Notes: generated by a model from the sequence alone, not told the origin. A DNA stretch of 64,000 bases from Brassica napus (GCF_020379485.1 NC_063437.1:2604001-2668000), one strand, 5' to 3'. Positions 34,664 through 47,022 are shown, numbered from the stretch's first letter. Made by a program: numbers and translations.

Positions 34664-35337
34664 TAGGGGTGGCGTTCGGGTATCCGTTCGGGTTCGGATC
34701 GGATATTTTGAATTTTTGGGTATTTCGGTATAGAGGTATATAACCCGTTCGGGTATTTCTGTACTTCGGGTCGGGTTCGGGTATTTTTAGTTCGGGTTCG
34801 GTTATTTCGGATCGGATTCGGATATTTGGATTTTGAAAAAAAAATTAAAATTTTCATTTCTCAAGTTTCTTGTATTTAAAAATATAACTTTCAGTTAACT
34901 AATATTTTTATTTTTAATAGATTAAATGGTTAATAGATTTGGACATAACATTTTAAAACTAAAAAGACATTAATTTGGTTATTATTTTTTTAATTTTGGA
35001 TGTAACTTTTAATTAATTTTTGAAATAAAAAACTTGACATGCATTTTAAGTGAGTAGTAAATCATTTTTCCGTAATTGTATATATATCATATCAACTTAA
35101 AGTATGTGTAGTATCAATATAAATATTTTATATAAAATGAGAGATGTAAACTAGAAATATAAGGTTAATTATACATATGTTCGGTTATCTTCGGATATCC
35201 ATTCGGGTTCGGGTATCCAATCTCTCCTTATTCAATACCCGTTCGGGTATTTTGCAACTTCGGTTCGGATTTCGATTCGGGTTTTTCGGATCGAGTTCGG
35301 GTGTCACTTCGGATATCGGGTAAAGTGTCCATCCCTA
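34664..35337. mobile_element. Non-autonomous hAT-type element, 674 bp, 8-bp target duplication
   Basis: Flanked by exact CCAATAAT (34656-34663 and 35338-35345); 8 bp is the hAT target size. The left end is TAGGGGTGGCG and the complement of the right end is TAGGGATGGAC. Subterminal regions repeat GTTCGGGTATCC, TTCGGGTCGGGTTCGG and CGGATATT on both sides, with an AT-rich core (about 34840-35160). No transposase is present. Dense CCGAA/TTCGG repeats near both ends resemble subterminal transposase-binding arrays of hAT elements. Confidence 0.8.
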
Positions 35338-35345
35338 CCAATAAT

Positions 35346-36060
35346 AATCACTTGTTACTGGTTGACATTACATTTGAGCAGTGTTTACTGTAAAATATCA
35401 GATCATTTACTTCCACGTTACGTAAGCATCGGATGCTGGGCTATTAACTAGAACTGTAGAGTGTTAATTTCGCAATAATCTAATCACTGGATATAACCAA
35501 AAAAATACATATATGAAACAGAACACGTTATATCACATTTAACAGAAGGCATCAATACTCTGAAATTTACACTGAGGTTAGTATCATTAGGATAAACACC
35601 AAACCATTTCGTGAATAATAAAACCCGAAGTGAGGTTAGTAGGGGCACAGAATGTCAAAATTATATGGCCAGAAGACATTATTTTAAGTTTGTGTTTAAT
35701 CAAGCAAATGGGACAGGAGTAAGAATTGAGTATAAGCATTCCATAATAAACTCCTTACATGTCAGTTAAAATCTTGAAGGGAGAAATCAGCTAGAGAAGG
35801 TCACGGTGATCATATCAATTGGCTAGATACAAAAGAATGCATACAACATGGCGAGAACAGAGAGCGTTGAAATGACCTTATTCAGTTTTCGCAAATGCAT
35901 TATTAACATGTCCACTAATTATGCATCAACAAACATAGAAACCAGAGAATGCTGAGTTGAGACTACTGATGTTATGAAATTGATGTTACTGCTAATATAA
36001 TCCAATGGCCGACCCAAAAATCGGTTAGGAATTTTTAAGACTCAAAGTGGACAATATAAT
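35346..36060. other. Intergenic, no gene
   Basis: Nothing recognisable between the hAT-type element and the Stowaway-like MITE. Confidence 0.55.
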
Positions 36061-36061
36061 A

Positions 36062-36300
36062 CTCCCTATGTTCTGAAATGTAAGATGTTTAGAATAATTT
36101 TTATGTTCCAATATATAAGATGTTCTCATCTCATTTTAAGTTTATCAAAAAATGTGTAGCTAATCAAATTTAATAGTTCTATTTTGTAATTGGTTGAGTA
36201 GTTTTTAGTTTATAATTTTAATGATATTTTTTAGGTAAAAAATAATTTTCTTAATAAATGTGTACTACCCAAAACATCTTACATTTCAGAACACAGAGAG
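36062..36300. mobile_element. Stowaway-like MITE
   Basis: The left end, CTCCCTATGTTCTGAAATGT and AAGATGTTT, and the right end, AAAACATCTTACATTTCAGA and ACACAGAGAG, are inverted copies. TA precedes the left end. The ends match the Stowaway (Tc1/mariner) consensus. About 240 bp, non-coding. Confidence 0.75.
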
Positions 36301-36950
36301 TTTTTCTGACTAATCTCAGTGCTGCAATACTGTTTTGAACATTTCCTCGGATACAAGTGTGATGGTGCGTATGATTTCAGAAGCTCACCCGTTCAGACGT
36401 AATCTCTCTCGGACATGGAATCGATTAAGGCAGGAGATGTGAATAGATACGTCCCTTCACGTAGATGCACAAATTTTAAAATGTTTATTGTATAATCTCA
36501 GGAAATTGTACACATGATGAGCCTTTCAAAGTCTGCACCTTTCTTATAGTTCCGCGGCACAAGAGATTCATGAGACCATTAAAAAGCTCATAAGTTTTGA
36601 TATTACACAGTAAAAGTAAAGTGATTTTTGGAACCTTGAGCAGACGGTGTGATTGGTTGGTAGTATTAACAAAATGGCTTGAATGTGATCATAGACAACA
36701 GTGCATCCAATGCGTTCTTGTAAGCTGACAACTCACTGGAATATGAACCAACCATGGACCCAGTTGAACTAGATCAATAAAAAAAAAAGATTCAACATAA
36801 TAAAACACAAGGGAGAAGAAACAAAATTATTCTTGCAACAGTAAAATAAATATTCAGAGCCTACAAAAACCATAAAAGATATGAAACTTTAAGAGATTTG
36901 ACACTTGAGAATGTTGTTGTTGTTGTGTCTCATCCAAAACAAAGCAAAAA

Positions 36951-38475
36951 TTAAACATAGGTATCGATCAAAGACTTCCTCATCTCGTCGACAATAGAGC
37001 TAGGTTGGGCTTCCCTTAGCTTGAAGATGCTGTCTATAACAGAGAGCTCTGTCGCAGTTGTGTCCGAACCGCAGAAAGAAGTCCAATCATTAACGGTCAT
37101 TCCCGCGCCTATAACTTCACTACCACGGTTCACAGTTCCTGCAACGAGAGGGACTTGAAGTAGTGTCGAGAGCTCGTCCAAGTCTTCCACCGAGGTGTGA
37201 GGATGAACCTATTCCATTGGATAAAGACAATTTTTTAAGTGAAGAGACGAATGCTAGTTTCAATCAAAGGGATGATGATGTGTTTTGTGTTCTCTCTTAC
37301 AATGCCACCTCTATTAGACAAGGCACAGTAGCTGCCTACAAGAATGTTGCCTGCAATTGTCTGACGGAATACTTCAACACCGAGAACATCCGCTATTATT
37401 TCCTCAGTTTCCTGTCAATGGACACAAAAACCAGACATCAAATCAAACGGCACAAGTACAGAAACTCCATTTTACATGCCAAGATATAAAATCATCTGAA
37501 ACACATGCAGTAATAGCAAGAGAGCATGTGATCTTTTTGTGAAAAGTATATGTTGACAAACAAAAAAAACTCATGGTGATTCCAAATGGATTTTAGATAA
37601 GACTATCCCTGCAAACTATTGTAAGCTTAATTGGTAAACAGCATATATGTTTTGCCACAGCATCAAAAGATATTCACCTTGTCAAGATCGGTGTGAGCAA
37701 GAGCAACATGGTCATTGCAGGCAATGCAATTTCCAAGAGCAGAGAGACGCTCCTCGATTCTCTGGACCACAACTTGATCAGGTAGACTGTTCCTCAAGTG
37801 TTGAAGCTCTGTCAGAAAAAATGAAACCATTAGTAAAATCCAAGAGATTCACCAATACTACACAGACCACAGAACCATACTACTAAAAGCATATTCAGTT
37901 ATAAGTCCCATAATAAACTGAACTTAAACAGTGGAAATGCTTCTAACAAGTTGCAAAAACACTACTATCTCTATACATATATGTCAACAAGATGTTACCT
38001 TGGTCAGTAGTTGTATGAGGCACAAGAAGCCCATTCTTGTTTCCTATATACACCGAGAAAGAAAAACAAACCCCCATCTTAAGTACGCAAGTGGACAATA
38101 TCAAGAAGATTAGAAAAGGCTAACCAGCGCATAGACGGCCAATAATCCTAGTTCCTCCAATAGAGGTCTTAACGATAGGGATAACACCAGCTAACTCCGA
38201 CTCAAAAGCACTGCAAAGACATCAAACATAAACACCAAACTGAAACTTTAAAGATGTGTCCAAAGCAAAAAGAAAGGGATACCTGTAGAAGTTCTCAGAG
38301 CCTCCAATAGCAACTAAGCAATAGGCGTTAGTGAGCTTCGAAAAGACACCAACTTCACAGTTGTTCTCAAACTGAAGACCTGCCATCATATTAAACCCTG
38401 TTAAAGCCATTTCCCTCAAAGAGTAACACACAATTAGTATAAGCAAGGCTCTGCAGAAAGCTTACGAGTGGCCAT
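36951..38475 (-). CDS. eIF6: Eukaryotic translation initiation factor 6 (eIF6), 245 aa
   Basis: Seven coding exons: 38475-38466, 38379-38283, 38210-38125, 38043-37999, 37808-37678, 37411-37301 and 37208-36951. All are GT-AG and the phases agree, totalling 738 nt including the stop. The product starts [16 protein letters not shown] and contains [58 protein letters not shown] and [16 protein letters not shown]. It ends RKSLIDTYV. Length and sequence are those of plant eIF6, the five-fold pentein anti-association factor that binds 60S subunits and acts in 60S biogenesis in nucleolus and cytoplasm. The first coding exon is only 10 nt; an in-frame-looking ATG at 38386 lies in the intron and is not the start. 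The copy appears intact. In Arabidopsis eIF6A is the neighbour of P5CS2, which fits the right end of this window. Confidence 0.96.
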
Positions 38476-38700
38476 TGAGTGGATAAAGGTAGGAACTTTG
38501 CTAACACACACCTGTGTGAACAAGACAAAGGTGCAATCTTTATCATCAAAAACAAGAAACCTTAATTCAATAACTAGGATTCTTACAACAGATCAGGAAC
38601 AGATCAAAGAAGCTTACTTGGGAGAGGGATGAATCGAGAGGGAGAGAGAGAGCGGCGAAGAAGAGGCAACAAATGGAGTTAAAAGGTTTTGGAGGAAGAA
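38476..38700 (-). promoter_or_regulatory. eIF6 5' leader with intron
   Basis: Upstream of the ATG an acceptor (CACACAG, ending 38512) and a donor (GTAAGC at 38617) bound a leader intron of 106 nt. The first leader exon lies near 38618-38700 and is CT-rich. AAAACCC and TTAGGGCCAAAG words just upstream (38715-38765) recall the telo-box and site II motifs of ribosome-related plant promoters. Confidence 0.5.
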
Positions 38701-38894
38701 GAAGAGAAGGAAAAGGGTTTTGCCCTTTTAAACACTGGCGGCTCTGGACACCGCTTTGGCCCTAATTTAAAGGAGCCTTCACTTATTAAATAGGTCAATA
38801 AAATTATTTAAGAGAAAAAAATAACAAAATTAATTATTTTATTTTTGGGTTTCAAGCCTTGGAGGAAAAGTAAGTTGAAAGTGGGACTACATTA

Positions 38895-39186
38895 GGCTTG
38901 TTCTTTTCACGGCCGCAGACGCTGCGTCAGCGTCTCAAAATTAACACATCAAAATCACGAAAATATATGGTGGAGAACAAATGAGTTGCCGCTGCGATTA
39001 CTTTTTGCAAGTGCCGCCGGTGTTTTCCGTGACGCTGGGTAAAACAGCGACAGCTAAACGAGAGCTGCGTCTGATTTTAATGGTGGAAAGTACGGTTGCC
39101 TGCGGTGTTCTCCGCATATTTGGGCAAAAGTCAGTTATAATTTTGGTCATTCTGCGCTGCGTCTGCGGCGGTGAAAAGAACAAGCC
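38895..39186. mobile_element. MITE with long terminal inverted repeats, 292 bp
   Basis: The left end GGCTTGTTCTTTTCACGGCC and following GCAGACGC pair with the right end, whose complement reads GGCTTGTTCTTTTCACCGCC. The element is flanked by TA on both sides. The interior is unusually GC-rich for this window and repeats GCTGCGTC and GCGGTGTT motifs. Non-coding; frames across it on both strands are by-products. The superfamily is not settled. Confidence 0.72.
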
Positions 39187-39189
39187 TAT

Positions 39190-39845
39190 TATCTAATTGT
39201 GCAAACTATTTCGGACTTAGATTTTCTCCGACTCATTGTCATTTTTACCTATATAATAACATTTAGATATAAAATTACTTTAATCCACCTCTATTTTCTT
39301 TTTTATAATAAATTTTTTTATATTATTTCTCTATTTATTACTTCATATTTAAATATTACTATTTTAGAAGAATATATTTGAATATATTTCACTTCTATTA
39401 TAAAGATTTTTTATTTTAAAAGTGAAAATAGTAAAATACATTGGAGATGATCTTATAAATATAATACACGTTGAAACATGAGGTTAATTTTGGTGAACAT
39501 ATGATTTTCGGAAGAAAAATTAGTGTGATAAAAGATGGAGTTACTAACAATTATTTATTGTATTTGGTTTTGAGAATATGAGTTTTATAGAAGATGGAAT
39601 ACAACTAAGGATTTGTATTTTGGCAATTAGAAAAATGGAGCATGTGTAAGTGAGTTTTCTTTCTTATAGAGTTCTGAGATTACATTTATCGTTAGAGATA
39701 TATGGATATCATGTGGATCATAACCCTTTTTTTTTATGAACACTATATATTGTGAAATGTTGGTGGTGCATGGGACATCGATCACCATTAGGAAAAATGC
39801 ATTAGGCTCTTTTGGATCACTATGTTTCTCTATTTCAATTATATT
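39190..39845. other. Intergenic, no gene
   Basis: AT-rich sequence upstream of eIF6, with no repeat ends or protein-like frames. Confidence 0.55.
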
Positions 39846-39848
39846 TTA

Positions 39849-41330
39849 TTTTTTTTGGTAAAATGTTAGATATTATTACCAGATTTTTAATTTTGACAAA
39901 AGTTATAGAGATTCACGAAGTAATAAAAATGCAGAAATTTAAAATAAACAGAAGAACCCAACCAGCAAATAATGATCAACAGGAAAGAGGCAGAGACTGA
40001 GATTAAGTACGAGACAGCACCGGAGTAATGACGAACCAGAGAAACAGGCGTGAGCTGAGCTGGAACCGGTTACCGCGAGCTGCGGGAGAGAAAGGCGACC
40101 CAAACCTTGAAACACACGGCTCTTACAGCTTCTGGAATCTAATAAGCTACGACCTGCACAAAGAATCACAATCTCGAACCCGCATGCTCACCCAAGAAGT
40201 ATCGCCCCGGCAGCACGAGGAAGGTCCTAAACCAGCGATGACGTCGTTTGGAAAGGACAATTGAAGATTGCTACCTCCAACCAACCAACCCGGGACCGTG
40301 TACACCCATTTAACCGGAGACTCGAGAAGAGCCGCTAGACTGATTGAGAACACAACCTCCGGAGAAACCACCAAGAAAGATGAAGACCCTAGAGAAGCGT
40401 ATACGTCATCCACAGTCTCGAGTGCTCTTGCCAAGAACAAACTACTGACGGGTTCAAAGGCTGAACTACCAACCAGTCGATAGCTCAACACATTTATTAC
40501 GGAAAAGAATGATAAGCGAGCCGCCACCGCTCCGAGCCTGACCTAAGAAGAACAAGCCCAACAAGATACGGATGTAGTCAAGAGCTCGACACAAGCTGCC
40601 ACAGAAGGTCACCTAACTCGGTTGACAACTCCAAGCGAGCAATGCTTCCCGACTCGTGCCCATCACTTAGAACACGCAGCAGGATCTCCAAAAGCCAGAG
40701 CCAATTTGGCCCACCACACCACCACACAACGAGGGAACCAAGAACCGAGACTAGAACTCCAAACCCAGAAGGCACAGACCTATAGAGCAGCCTCTAAGCC
40801 ACACCACCACCACATATCCGCAGAGAAGAAGCCTCACCGGAGCTCCACTCGCCGTCACCCTCAGGCCAAACCCTAGATCCGGAAAAACTGAAGCCACCTC
40901 CAGAGATCGAAGCAAGCGAGAGAAAGAGTCGACGCCAACCCACAATGATTCCCTCCCCACCGCTCCGGTGCCGCTCAAATAACCGGAGAGAGCCATAGCA
41001 CGAACCAGAGAATCCGACCTCCACAAAACCGACTCTACCAACAGACCCAAGCCCCAATCATCGCCATTGAACTAGATCTGGCTACAGCTGAGCTAGAATC
41101 TCCACAAGAGATGAGGAAGCTTCAACGCACCAGCCGAGGACCAATAGCAAGCCCGAGAGAGACAAGGAGAGAGCAGTGGAGCTGAGAACAAGGACGAAGG
41201 GAGAGGAGCCCTCAGACGCCGGCTAAGAGGACCACCAGCGTCGGAGAAGAGATCTGGTTTCAAAGATGGAGACTTTTGGTTTTGTGAGAAGACAGAGAGA
41301 TAGGAGAGCCTACGTCTATTGGTTTATTGG
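39849..41330 (-). mobile_element. GC-rich non-coding retroposon, Sadhu-like (minus)
   Basis: On the minus strand this is about 1.4 kb of GC-rich, CT/GT-rich sequence ending at the left in an AT-rich 3' region and an A-tail (TACCAAAAAAA; plus-strand T-run 39849-39857). It has many short open frames but none resembling protein on either strand. Size, GC-richness against an AT background and the terminal A-run match the Sadhu type of non-coding Brassicaceae retroposon. The family name is inference. I found no target duplication, so the right boundary is approximate. Confidence 0.45.
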
Positions 41331-42062
41331 TACTTGTTCTTTGTCTTCTTTAATTTAAGAATTGAGTTCGAATCTGGATATAATTTTCTTCCCAATATTT
41401 GTTCTATAAATCTATGTAATTGCTTACCGATGTATATTTCAGCTGGATTTCCTATTTCTATTATGCTTTTACTCATATTTCTATTAATTTGGTCTGATAT
41501 AGTGATATGTATTGTATTACACCCATTACTCAATCACAAATAAAGGCTGTGTCGATGGACCATAAAGTAGTCTATAAAGATTACGAGCGTATACACCATA
41601 GGCTAATTGTTTTAGTGAAATAATGATCAATTTTTTTTAATGAAATAATGATGTTGATCAGCTTATATACTGCTAATCATATGACAATAAAATGCAGCCC
41701 CAGAAAATGGAATTATATATAGGGGATGTTCCTTGTCTTGATTCCCTATACATGGATAGCAATGCCCAAGCAACCGACGTAATGGTAACGTTGATTGATT
41801 TAATGTTCCACTTTCTCAAGTTCAAAGAAGTCAAATCTTATAGGGAAGAAGTCAAGACTTGGTAGATCTAGTATACGGAAACTTAGTGTAACTCTCATTG
41901 ATCAGTAAGCTAAGATCTGCCACACCAAAAATAGAAAATAATTTAATGTTTGAAGTTTATATATGTATACATTCATGCTCGAATATGTCCTGATAGCATG
42001 TTCAAGTAGTCTATTGTTATCACATTTATGAAAAGTGTAAGGAAAAACACAAGCATAGAACG

Positions 42063-43732
42063 AGAACCTGATTTTCTCTCTCCTCATTTTTCTCTGAAAA
42101 ACATCTAAATCGACGTTCCGCATCTCCTCCCTCTCAAATCCTACGTTTTTTTCCTTTGTTGTCTGTCTCTCCCTCTCCCACCGGCCGATATGCTAAGTGA
42201 TCTCGCTCCTCGTGGCCTCTTCATCTCCGACAAAACTTGCTCATGAGAGTTCGCTGCTTCAAGAGATCGACGGGTTGGAGTTCCGCGAGGTTCGCAGGGA
42301 TGGAACTGTTAAAGCAGTCGGCTTTCTGGGAAGAGGTTGCGTCCGCACAACATTTTCCCGGTTTTATATCTACGGCGCCTCTCTGCGTTACGGTGGCGCG
42401 TGCTTTCGTCAGGAGGGTCCTCAGCGCGGGATATGTTCTTTCATCTGCTCAAACCTTTCGTTTATCCCGGCGGAATGGAGCGGCGGCGCGTGAGTTTCCT
42501 CCTCCGCTTGGCGTCTCGTCGGAGAAGCCTCCTGTCGTCTCTCTTAGGTGGCACTCGGCGTGTCACTCACCTCGTCGGCGCGCTTCAAGGTTGCAGAGCC
42601 CTCGTGTGTCGGTTCTTTAGTCTTGGTCGCTGCACCGACCAACTGCTCTTTGGTGCTGGCGTAGAGTCGTCTAGGGCTCCGGCTGAATCCGAGTTGCATT
42701 ACCTTCCACCTTCCCTTCTCCGGTCACAGCATCTCCCCTCTTGCGCTCATGGTTGATTGTTTCGCGAAGGTTCATTGTCGGGTTTGCTTTTCTCTGCCCT
42801 AGGTCTAAAACTCTTGCTTGCCGTCGTTGGTTTCAGACTTTGGTGGTTCTGTCAGCTTATGGTTCTTAGTTGATGAGAAAGTCGTGGCTTTATATTCCAT
42901 TTTGTCTTTTGTTTGGTAAAGTCTCGGTGGCTGCTTGTGTAGAATGTAACTTCCCAGGATTCGAGTTGTCGTTGTAGTACTCTAGTCGTTGTGTTCTATT
43001 CGTATCTCTGCAGTTTTGAGTGTTGCAAGGTGTTATGGTGCTGCTGCCATACATCCCATATTTTTCTCTTGCCATAGTTTGTGTTGGGTACAGATTACTC
43101 ATACACTGTTGGAACAAGGTTGTTAGAGCAGCTCCAACAGCAACTTCTACTACAGTTTCTTCCAGTAAAAACTAAAGAAAAAAAAATGGAAAAAGTCAGT
43201 CAAAGTTCTATGCAGAGATGTTTTAGGACCGCTTCTGAATCTTCCCTTCCAATTGTCCCTTCTGTATTGGTTTATCTTTATAAAAGAAAATTTAATTTAA
43301 TTGGCTAACTAAATTTTATTTAAAAAACAATATTTTACTACTTAAAGAAACTCAGAAGAATTGTTAACCGTTGGTGTTGCTCTTAGTGTCTTAGTATTTC
43401 GATGGGTTCGTGTCTTCGTTGGGTTCGTGCTAAGGATTAGTGCCACCAGCCTCTGCTGAGTTCGTGCCAAGAGTAAATTGTGGTGTGCTCGGAACATTGT
43501 CGGGAGACCAGAGTTCGTACTTTGAAGCGTCGTCGGGAGAGTAGGTTTCGTACGAGTTGGCGTCGTCGGATTTCCTAACTGCTTTTGCGGTTGTAGATCA
43601 TTTTTGGGATTATGTTTGTTTCACACATCTAAATCCTTATGTATTGTTACGTAAGTCTTTTTTCCACCTTTTTGTACTTAAACAACTTTTATCACTTTCA
43701 TTTTCATTAATGAATATTTACCATTTAGCCAA
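42063..43732 (+). mobile_element. GC-rich non-coding retroposon, Sadhu-like, with target duplication
   Basis: Flanked by AAAAACACAAGCATAGAACG (42043-42062) and a near copy at 43733-43753 with one substitution and one extra A. The 3' end is ATTTACCATTTAGCC plus an A-run. The GC-rich 5' part contains several overlapping frames without homology. A Tourist-like MITE (43126-43382) is nested inside, so the retroposon itself is about 1.4 kb. The 3' end resembles that of the minus-strand element at 39849-41330, suggesting the same family. Confidence 0.62.
43126..43382. mobile_element. Tourist-like MITE nested in the retroposon
   Basis: The ends are GAGCAGCTCCAACAG and, on the complement, GAGCAACACCAACGG. 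It is flanked by TTA (43123-43125 and 43383-43385), the PIF/Harbinger target. 257 bp, non-coding. Confidence 0.75.
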
Positions 43733-43753
43733 AAAAACACAAGTATAGAAACG

Positions 43754-45580
43754 TAAGGAGTTTCCAAATAGTGGTCGATGACTCTCACAGCAATGATTAC
43801 AGTAAAAAAACATCGAATAATTGGGTTTGAGATTTGATATTGGCATGTTAGAGATTCTATCTGGCATAGCTTTTAGTCTAGTAAATTTTAGGTCTTGTAA
43901 TTTAACTTTTATTTGGGCATTTTGCTAAACTCTTGTATATGTGTGGTCATTATAATTTATTTATAATGTCAACTTATGCGCCATGGAAAATCTTCTCTTT
44001 TGAAAGATGCAAAAGATTTTCCCAAAAAAATTGTACATGTTTAAAAAGAAAATAAAAGCGTACAAGTTAATCTAAGCCCATAAACAAAAAAAAAAAGGTA
44101 TAAGTCCATCATTACAATGAGGGAAAGTGAGCAGCTAAGCCAACATATATTCGATAATTTTCAAACATGATGAACATATACAATTTTGTTTCAAAAAAAA
44201 ACATATACAATTCAAATGTATTATGTACAATGTATGTCTCCATTCAATAATGCCAACTTTTTTTGTTTAAATGTTAAATTTATTTATCAATAAAAAAATA
44301 TTTGCAATACGAAAAAATTTGAATTGTTTGCAAAATCTAATGGCATAGAGTTAGATACAAAAGATGTTGCAACTAAGTTGTTCTTCCTATCTACTTGATC
44401 ATCATGGTGCTATAAATGGCCATGTTTTTGGAACGGCATTGTTGGTGCTCACACCAAGCTTATGTGTGATCACCTATAGAAAGACAGTTTCGAATGCAAG
44501 CCACACGATGAATAAAAACGAAGTATGGTTTGTGGGAACCAAATCAACTCATTCCTTATCACTGTGGGGTTCCTCACTTGCACTTGATTCCATGTGCTAA
44601 ATGAAGAGAACCATGTCTTTTAGCATCTTCCCGTGTTGTCATAGTAACTAATCTACATCTGTTATCAAAGCCGAAACATTGTGGATACCAGTTATCATCA
44701 CCCGTAGGTGATAGCTTTGACATCATTGAATGTTCCATCGTCATCAACAACAGTTGCACAGAAACAGTATTGTCAAATGCTTGATTGCTTGTATTGACAT
44801 TGCACGAATGGTAGGTCCATTTTTCTTTCTTTTGTAGTAGTTCACTTAATCACTTATATCAAAATAAGCTTAAATTTGTTCTAGTAGTTTCCTTCGTTTC
44901 TTCTTCAAAACAATATTTCAAAAATATTTTATTATTAATAATTGTTATTCAATTATACTAATAATTTTGTTTTAAAACATACAAAATTTACCAAATTGTA
45001 ATTTTATCACATATATAAATTTAGTTTTTCATAAAATATATGATCATTTATATGAATTATAATTATATTAATTAAAATATTAATGATTTAACTAACGTAA
45101 AAACACAAATATTTAATCTTTTAAATTTGATATAAAATATAAATATTACGTAAATTAAAACTCAAAATTAAAACGTGGTTATGAATAATATTATCTCAAA
45201 TTAATGTGTTATTGTTTATGTCTTCATTTTTCTCTAAAAGATACAATTAGAAAGAAATTTTTTTTAGTTTTTGATGTTTTTCTTCAAAAGAAATATTATT
45301 GGAGATGGTCAATCTCGATTTATTCCTAAGAAATATACACATACCAACAACACAAAAAAGGATATCAGTTTTTAATGTTATATATATAGGGGAAATTATT
45401 CATTCGACAAAAATCTTGCATTTTATTTTCATTACTGTTTTTCCTGGTTTTTGTAGATATAAAATCTCTATAATATTATTTGAAAAGTTAATTTCCTGTG
45501 TGTCGCTCTCACGTTAACTCTCACGATGGTTGATTACACTAATACCATAATGAATTAAAAACCTTACATTTAAAATACTA
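43754..45580. other. Intergenic, with one LINE remnant
   Basis: Mostly AT-rich. It holds a tail-only insertion at 44186-44200 and a decayed LINE piece at 44360-44780, and no host gene. Confidence 0.5.
44360..44780 (-). pseudogene. Decayed LINE zf-RVT fragment
   Basis: The minus strand gives NPTVIRNELIWFPQTILRFY followed, in shifting frames, by CGLHSKLSFY and GDHT. This resembles the WF...P...SF..WLA..NRLSTGDR run before the LINE zinc-binding domain. Frameshifts and stops are frequent. The assignment rests on a short motif. Confidence 0.42.
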
Positions 45581-46854
45581 CTAGGGATTAACCCGGGCTA
45601 CGCCCGGGATTTTTATTTTTTTCTAATTTAAGTTGTTAAATTATTTATATTTAGGCTATGATATATATATTTATATAAATGTTAAAATGCATGTCATAAT
45701 TAAAATTTATTTTTAAATTTTAACACGTTAAATTAACATATTTTTTACTATTTAAATATTTTTTTGTAATTTTATTGGCTATCTAGTTATCATATTTACC
45801 AAAACTATCTTTTGAGTGTTGGAATAAATGTTTTAGAGATTTTATTAAACTGCATAGTATTTTCGGATGGACCATATGCTCAACATTCGATCGATCCATA
45901 AAAAGATGGTCGATCTCCTTGGCCAGGTAAGTAAAATTTTAGCAAAAATATATTTTATTTTCAAATAATAAGTATATAACTATTCTTTTTAATATTTTTT
46001 AATTGTATTTTTTGATTAAATTATTGTATTATAATGGTTATGTAAATATTTTTTGTGATGTTTGAATTTGTGTTGTTCGTATACTTAACCTAGATGATAT
46101 TGATATTTAACAATTTATTGTTTTCTGGAAATAGAAAATAATGATATATCAAAACGTATCTAATACTTGTTAAATGATAGTATAATGTAAATTACATCCA
46201 TTATTTGAAAATAACCATTTGTTGTTTTTATTTTTATTTTAAATCAGAAATTATTTTTATTTAAAAACATTATTCATATATAATATAATAGTTTAAGTTT
46301 GGAAGATTAATCTATATATAAAAATTATGTATATTTTTTAAAAATAATTTAAGATATTATATATTGAGTATATGAATAAAAGCTGAATTTCTTATCTTGA
46401 AAATCAGATATTTATATTTTTGTCTTCATGTCATACTCACCAATCCATCATTGATATTTATAACTCAGTATGTTTTTTAAAAAACTTAGTTTTAAGTAAT
46501 AAACGAATTTAATAAATTAAATTCATCACCTATAATGTTCTGTAAACTATATTTGAAAACTCTCTAAAATTATATTTTAAGCATAATATTATTATTATTT
46601 AATTTAAGTTATTTTAAACATAATATATGCTAAACAAACTTAAATTATATTTACAATAGGACCATCCTAAACCAGTTAGTAAACCAAAAACAATACTAAA
46701 TCAACATGAACCAATACCTGATTCGGCGAGGAAGGAAGTGTTTCAGGATAAATGTTTGAATGGTTATTAACTGAAATGGTTTGATCATGAAAGAGTTATT
46801 ATGAATATTAACAATAAAATTATGGATTAGATTAATTTAAATTTGTAAGAATAC

Positions 46855-47022
46855 CTTTGAGTCTATGAAAAGCAATTCAATTCCCATGAATAAGTTTAGC
46901 TTTTGGAAGTTGCGGGTTTCCCAACAATGAATCCACCTAACAAAAAGTTTGTTGTTATAAGAAAAATCTCATTCAAGGTCATTAAAGGTTTCTGGGACGG
47001 CAAGAGTTGATGGTGAAACCAT
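46855..47022 (-). pseudogene. RPA1-like (DUF223-type) first-exon remnant in Helitron
   Basis: The minus strand reads MVSPSTLAVPETFNDLE, stop, then WETRNFQKLNLFMGIELLFI and DSK followed by a GT donor. It aligns with the exon MSLSAFPVPQ...RFWDSLNFKKDSEFMGITVL of the broken gene at 19589. It is in the same orientation as its Helitron, has a premature stop, and no further clear exons were found. Confidence 0.55.

Noticed and set aside
36951..37542. Plus-strand frames across the eIF6 exons
   Set aside because: Shadows of minus-strand eIF6 exons, whose product is unambiguous.
38981..39196. Open frames on both strands
   Set aside because: They sit inside a 292-bp MITE with inverted repeats and read terminal-repeat sequence.
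40147..41057. Several overlapping frames of 65-126 codons on both strands
   Set aside because: They lie in a GC-rich non-coding retroposon, overlap each other and have no recognisable homology.
42197..42756. Three overlapping plus-strand frames up to 139 codons
   Set aside because: Three frames open at once in GC-rich DNA is a composition effect; none resembles a protein.
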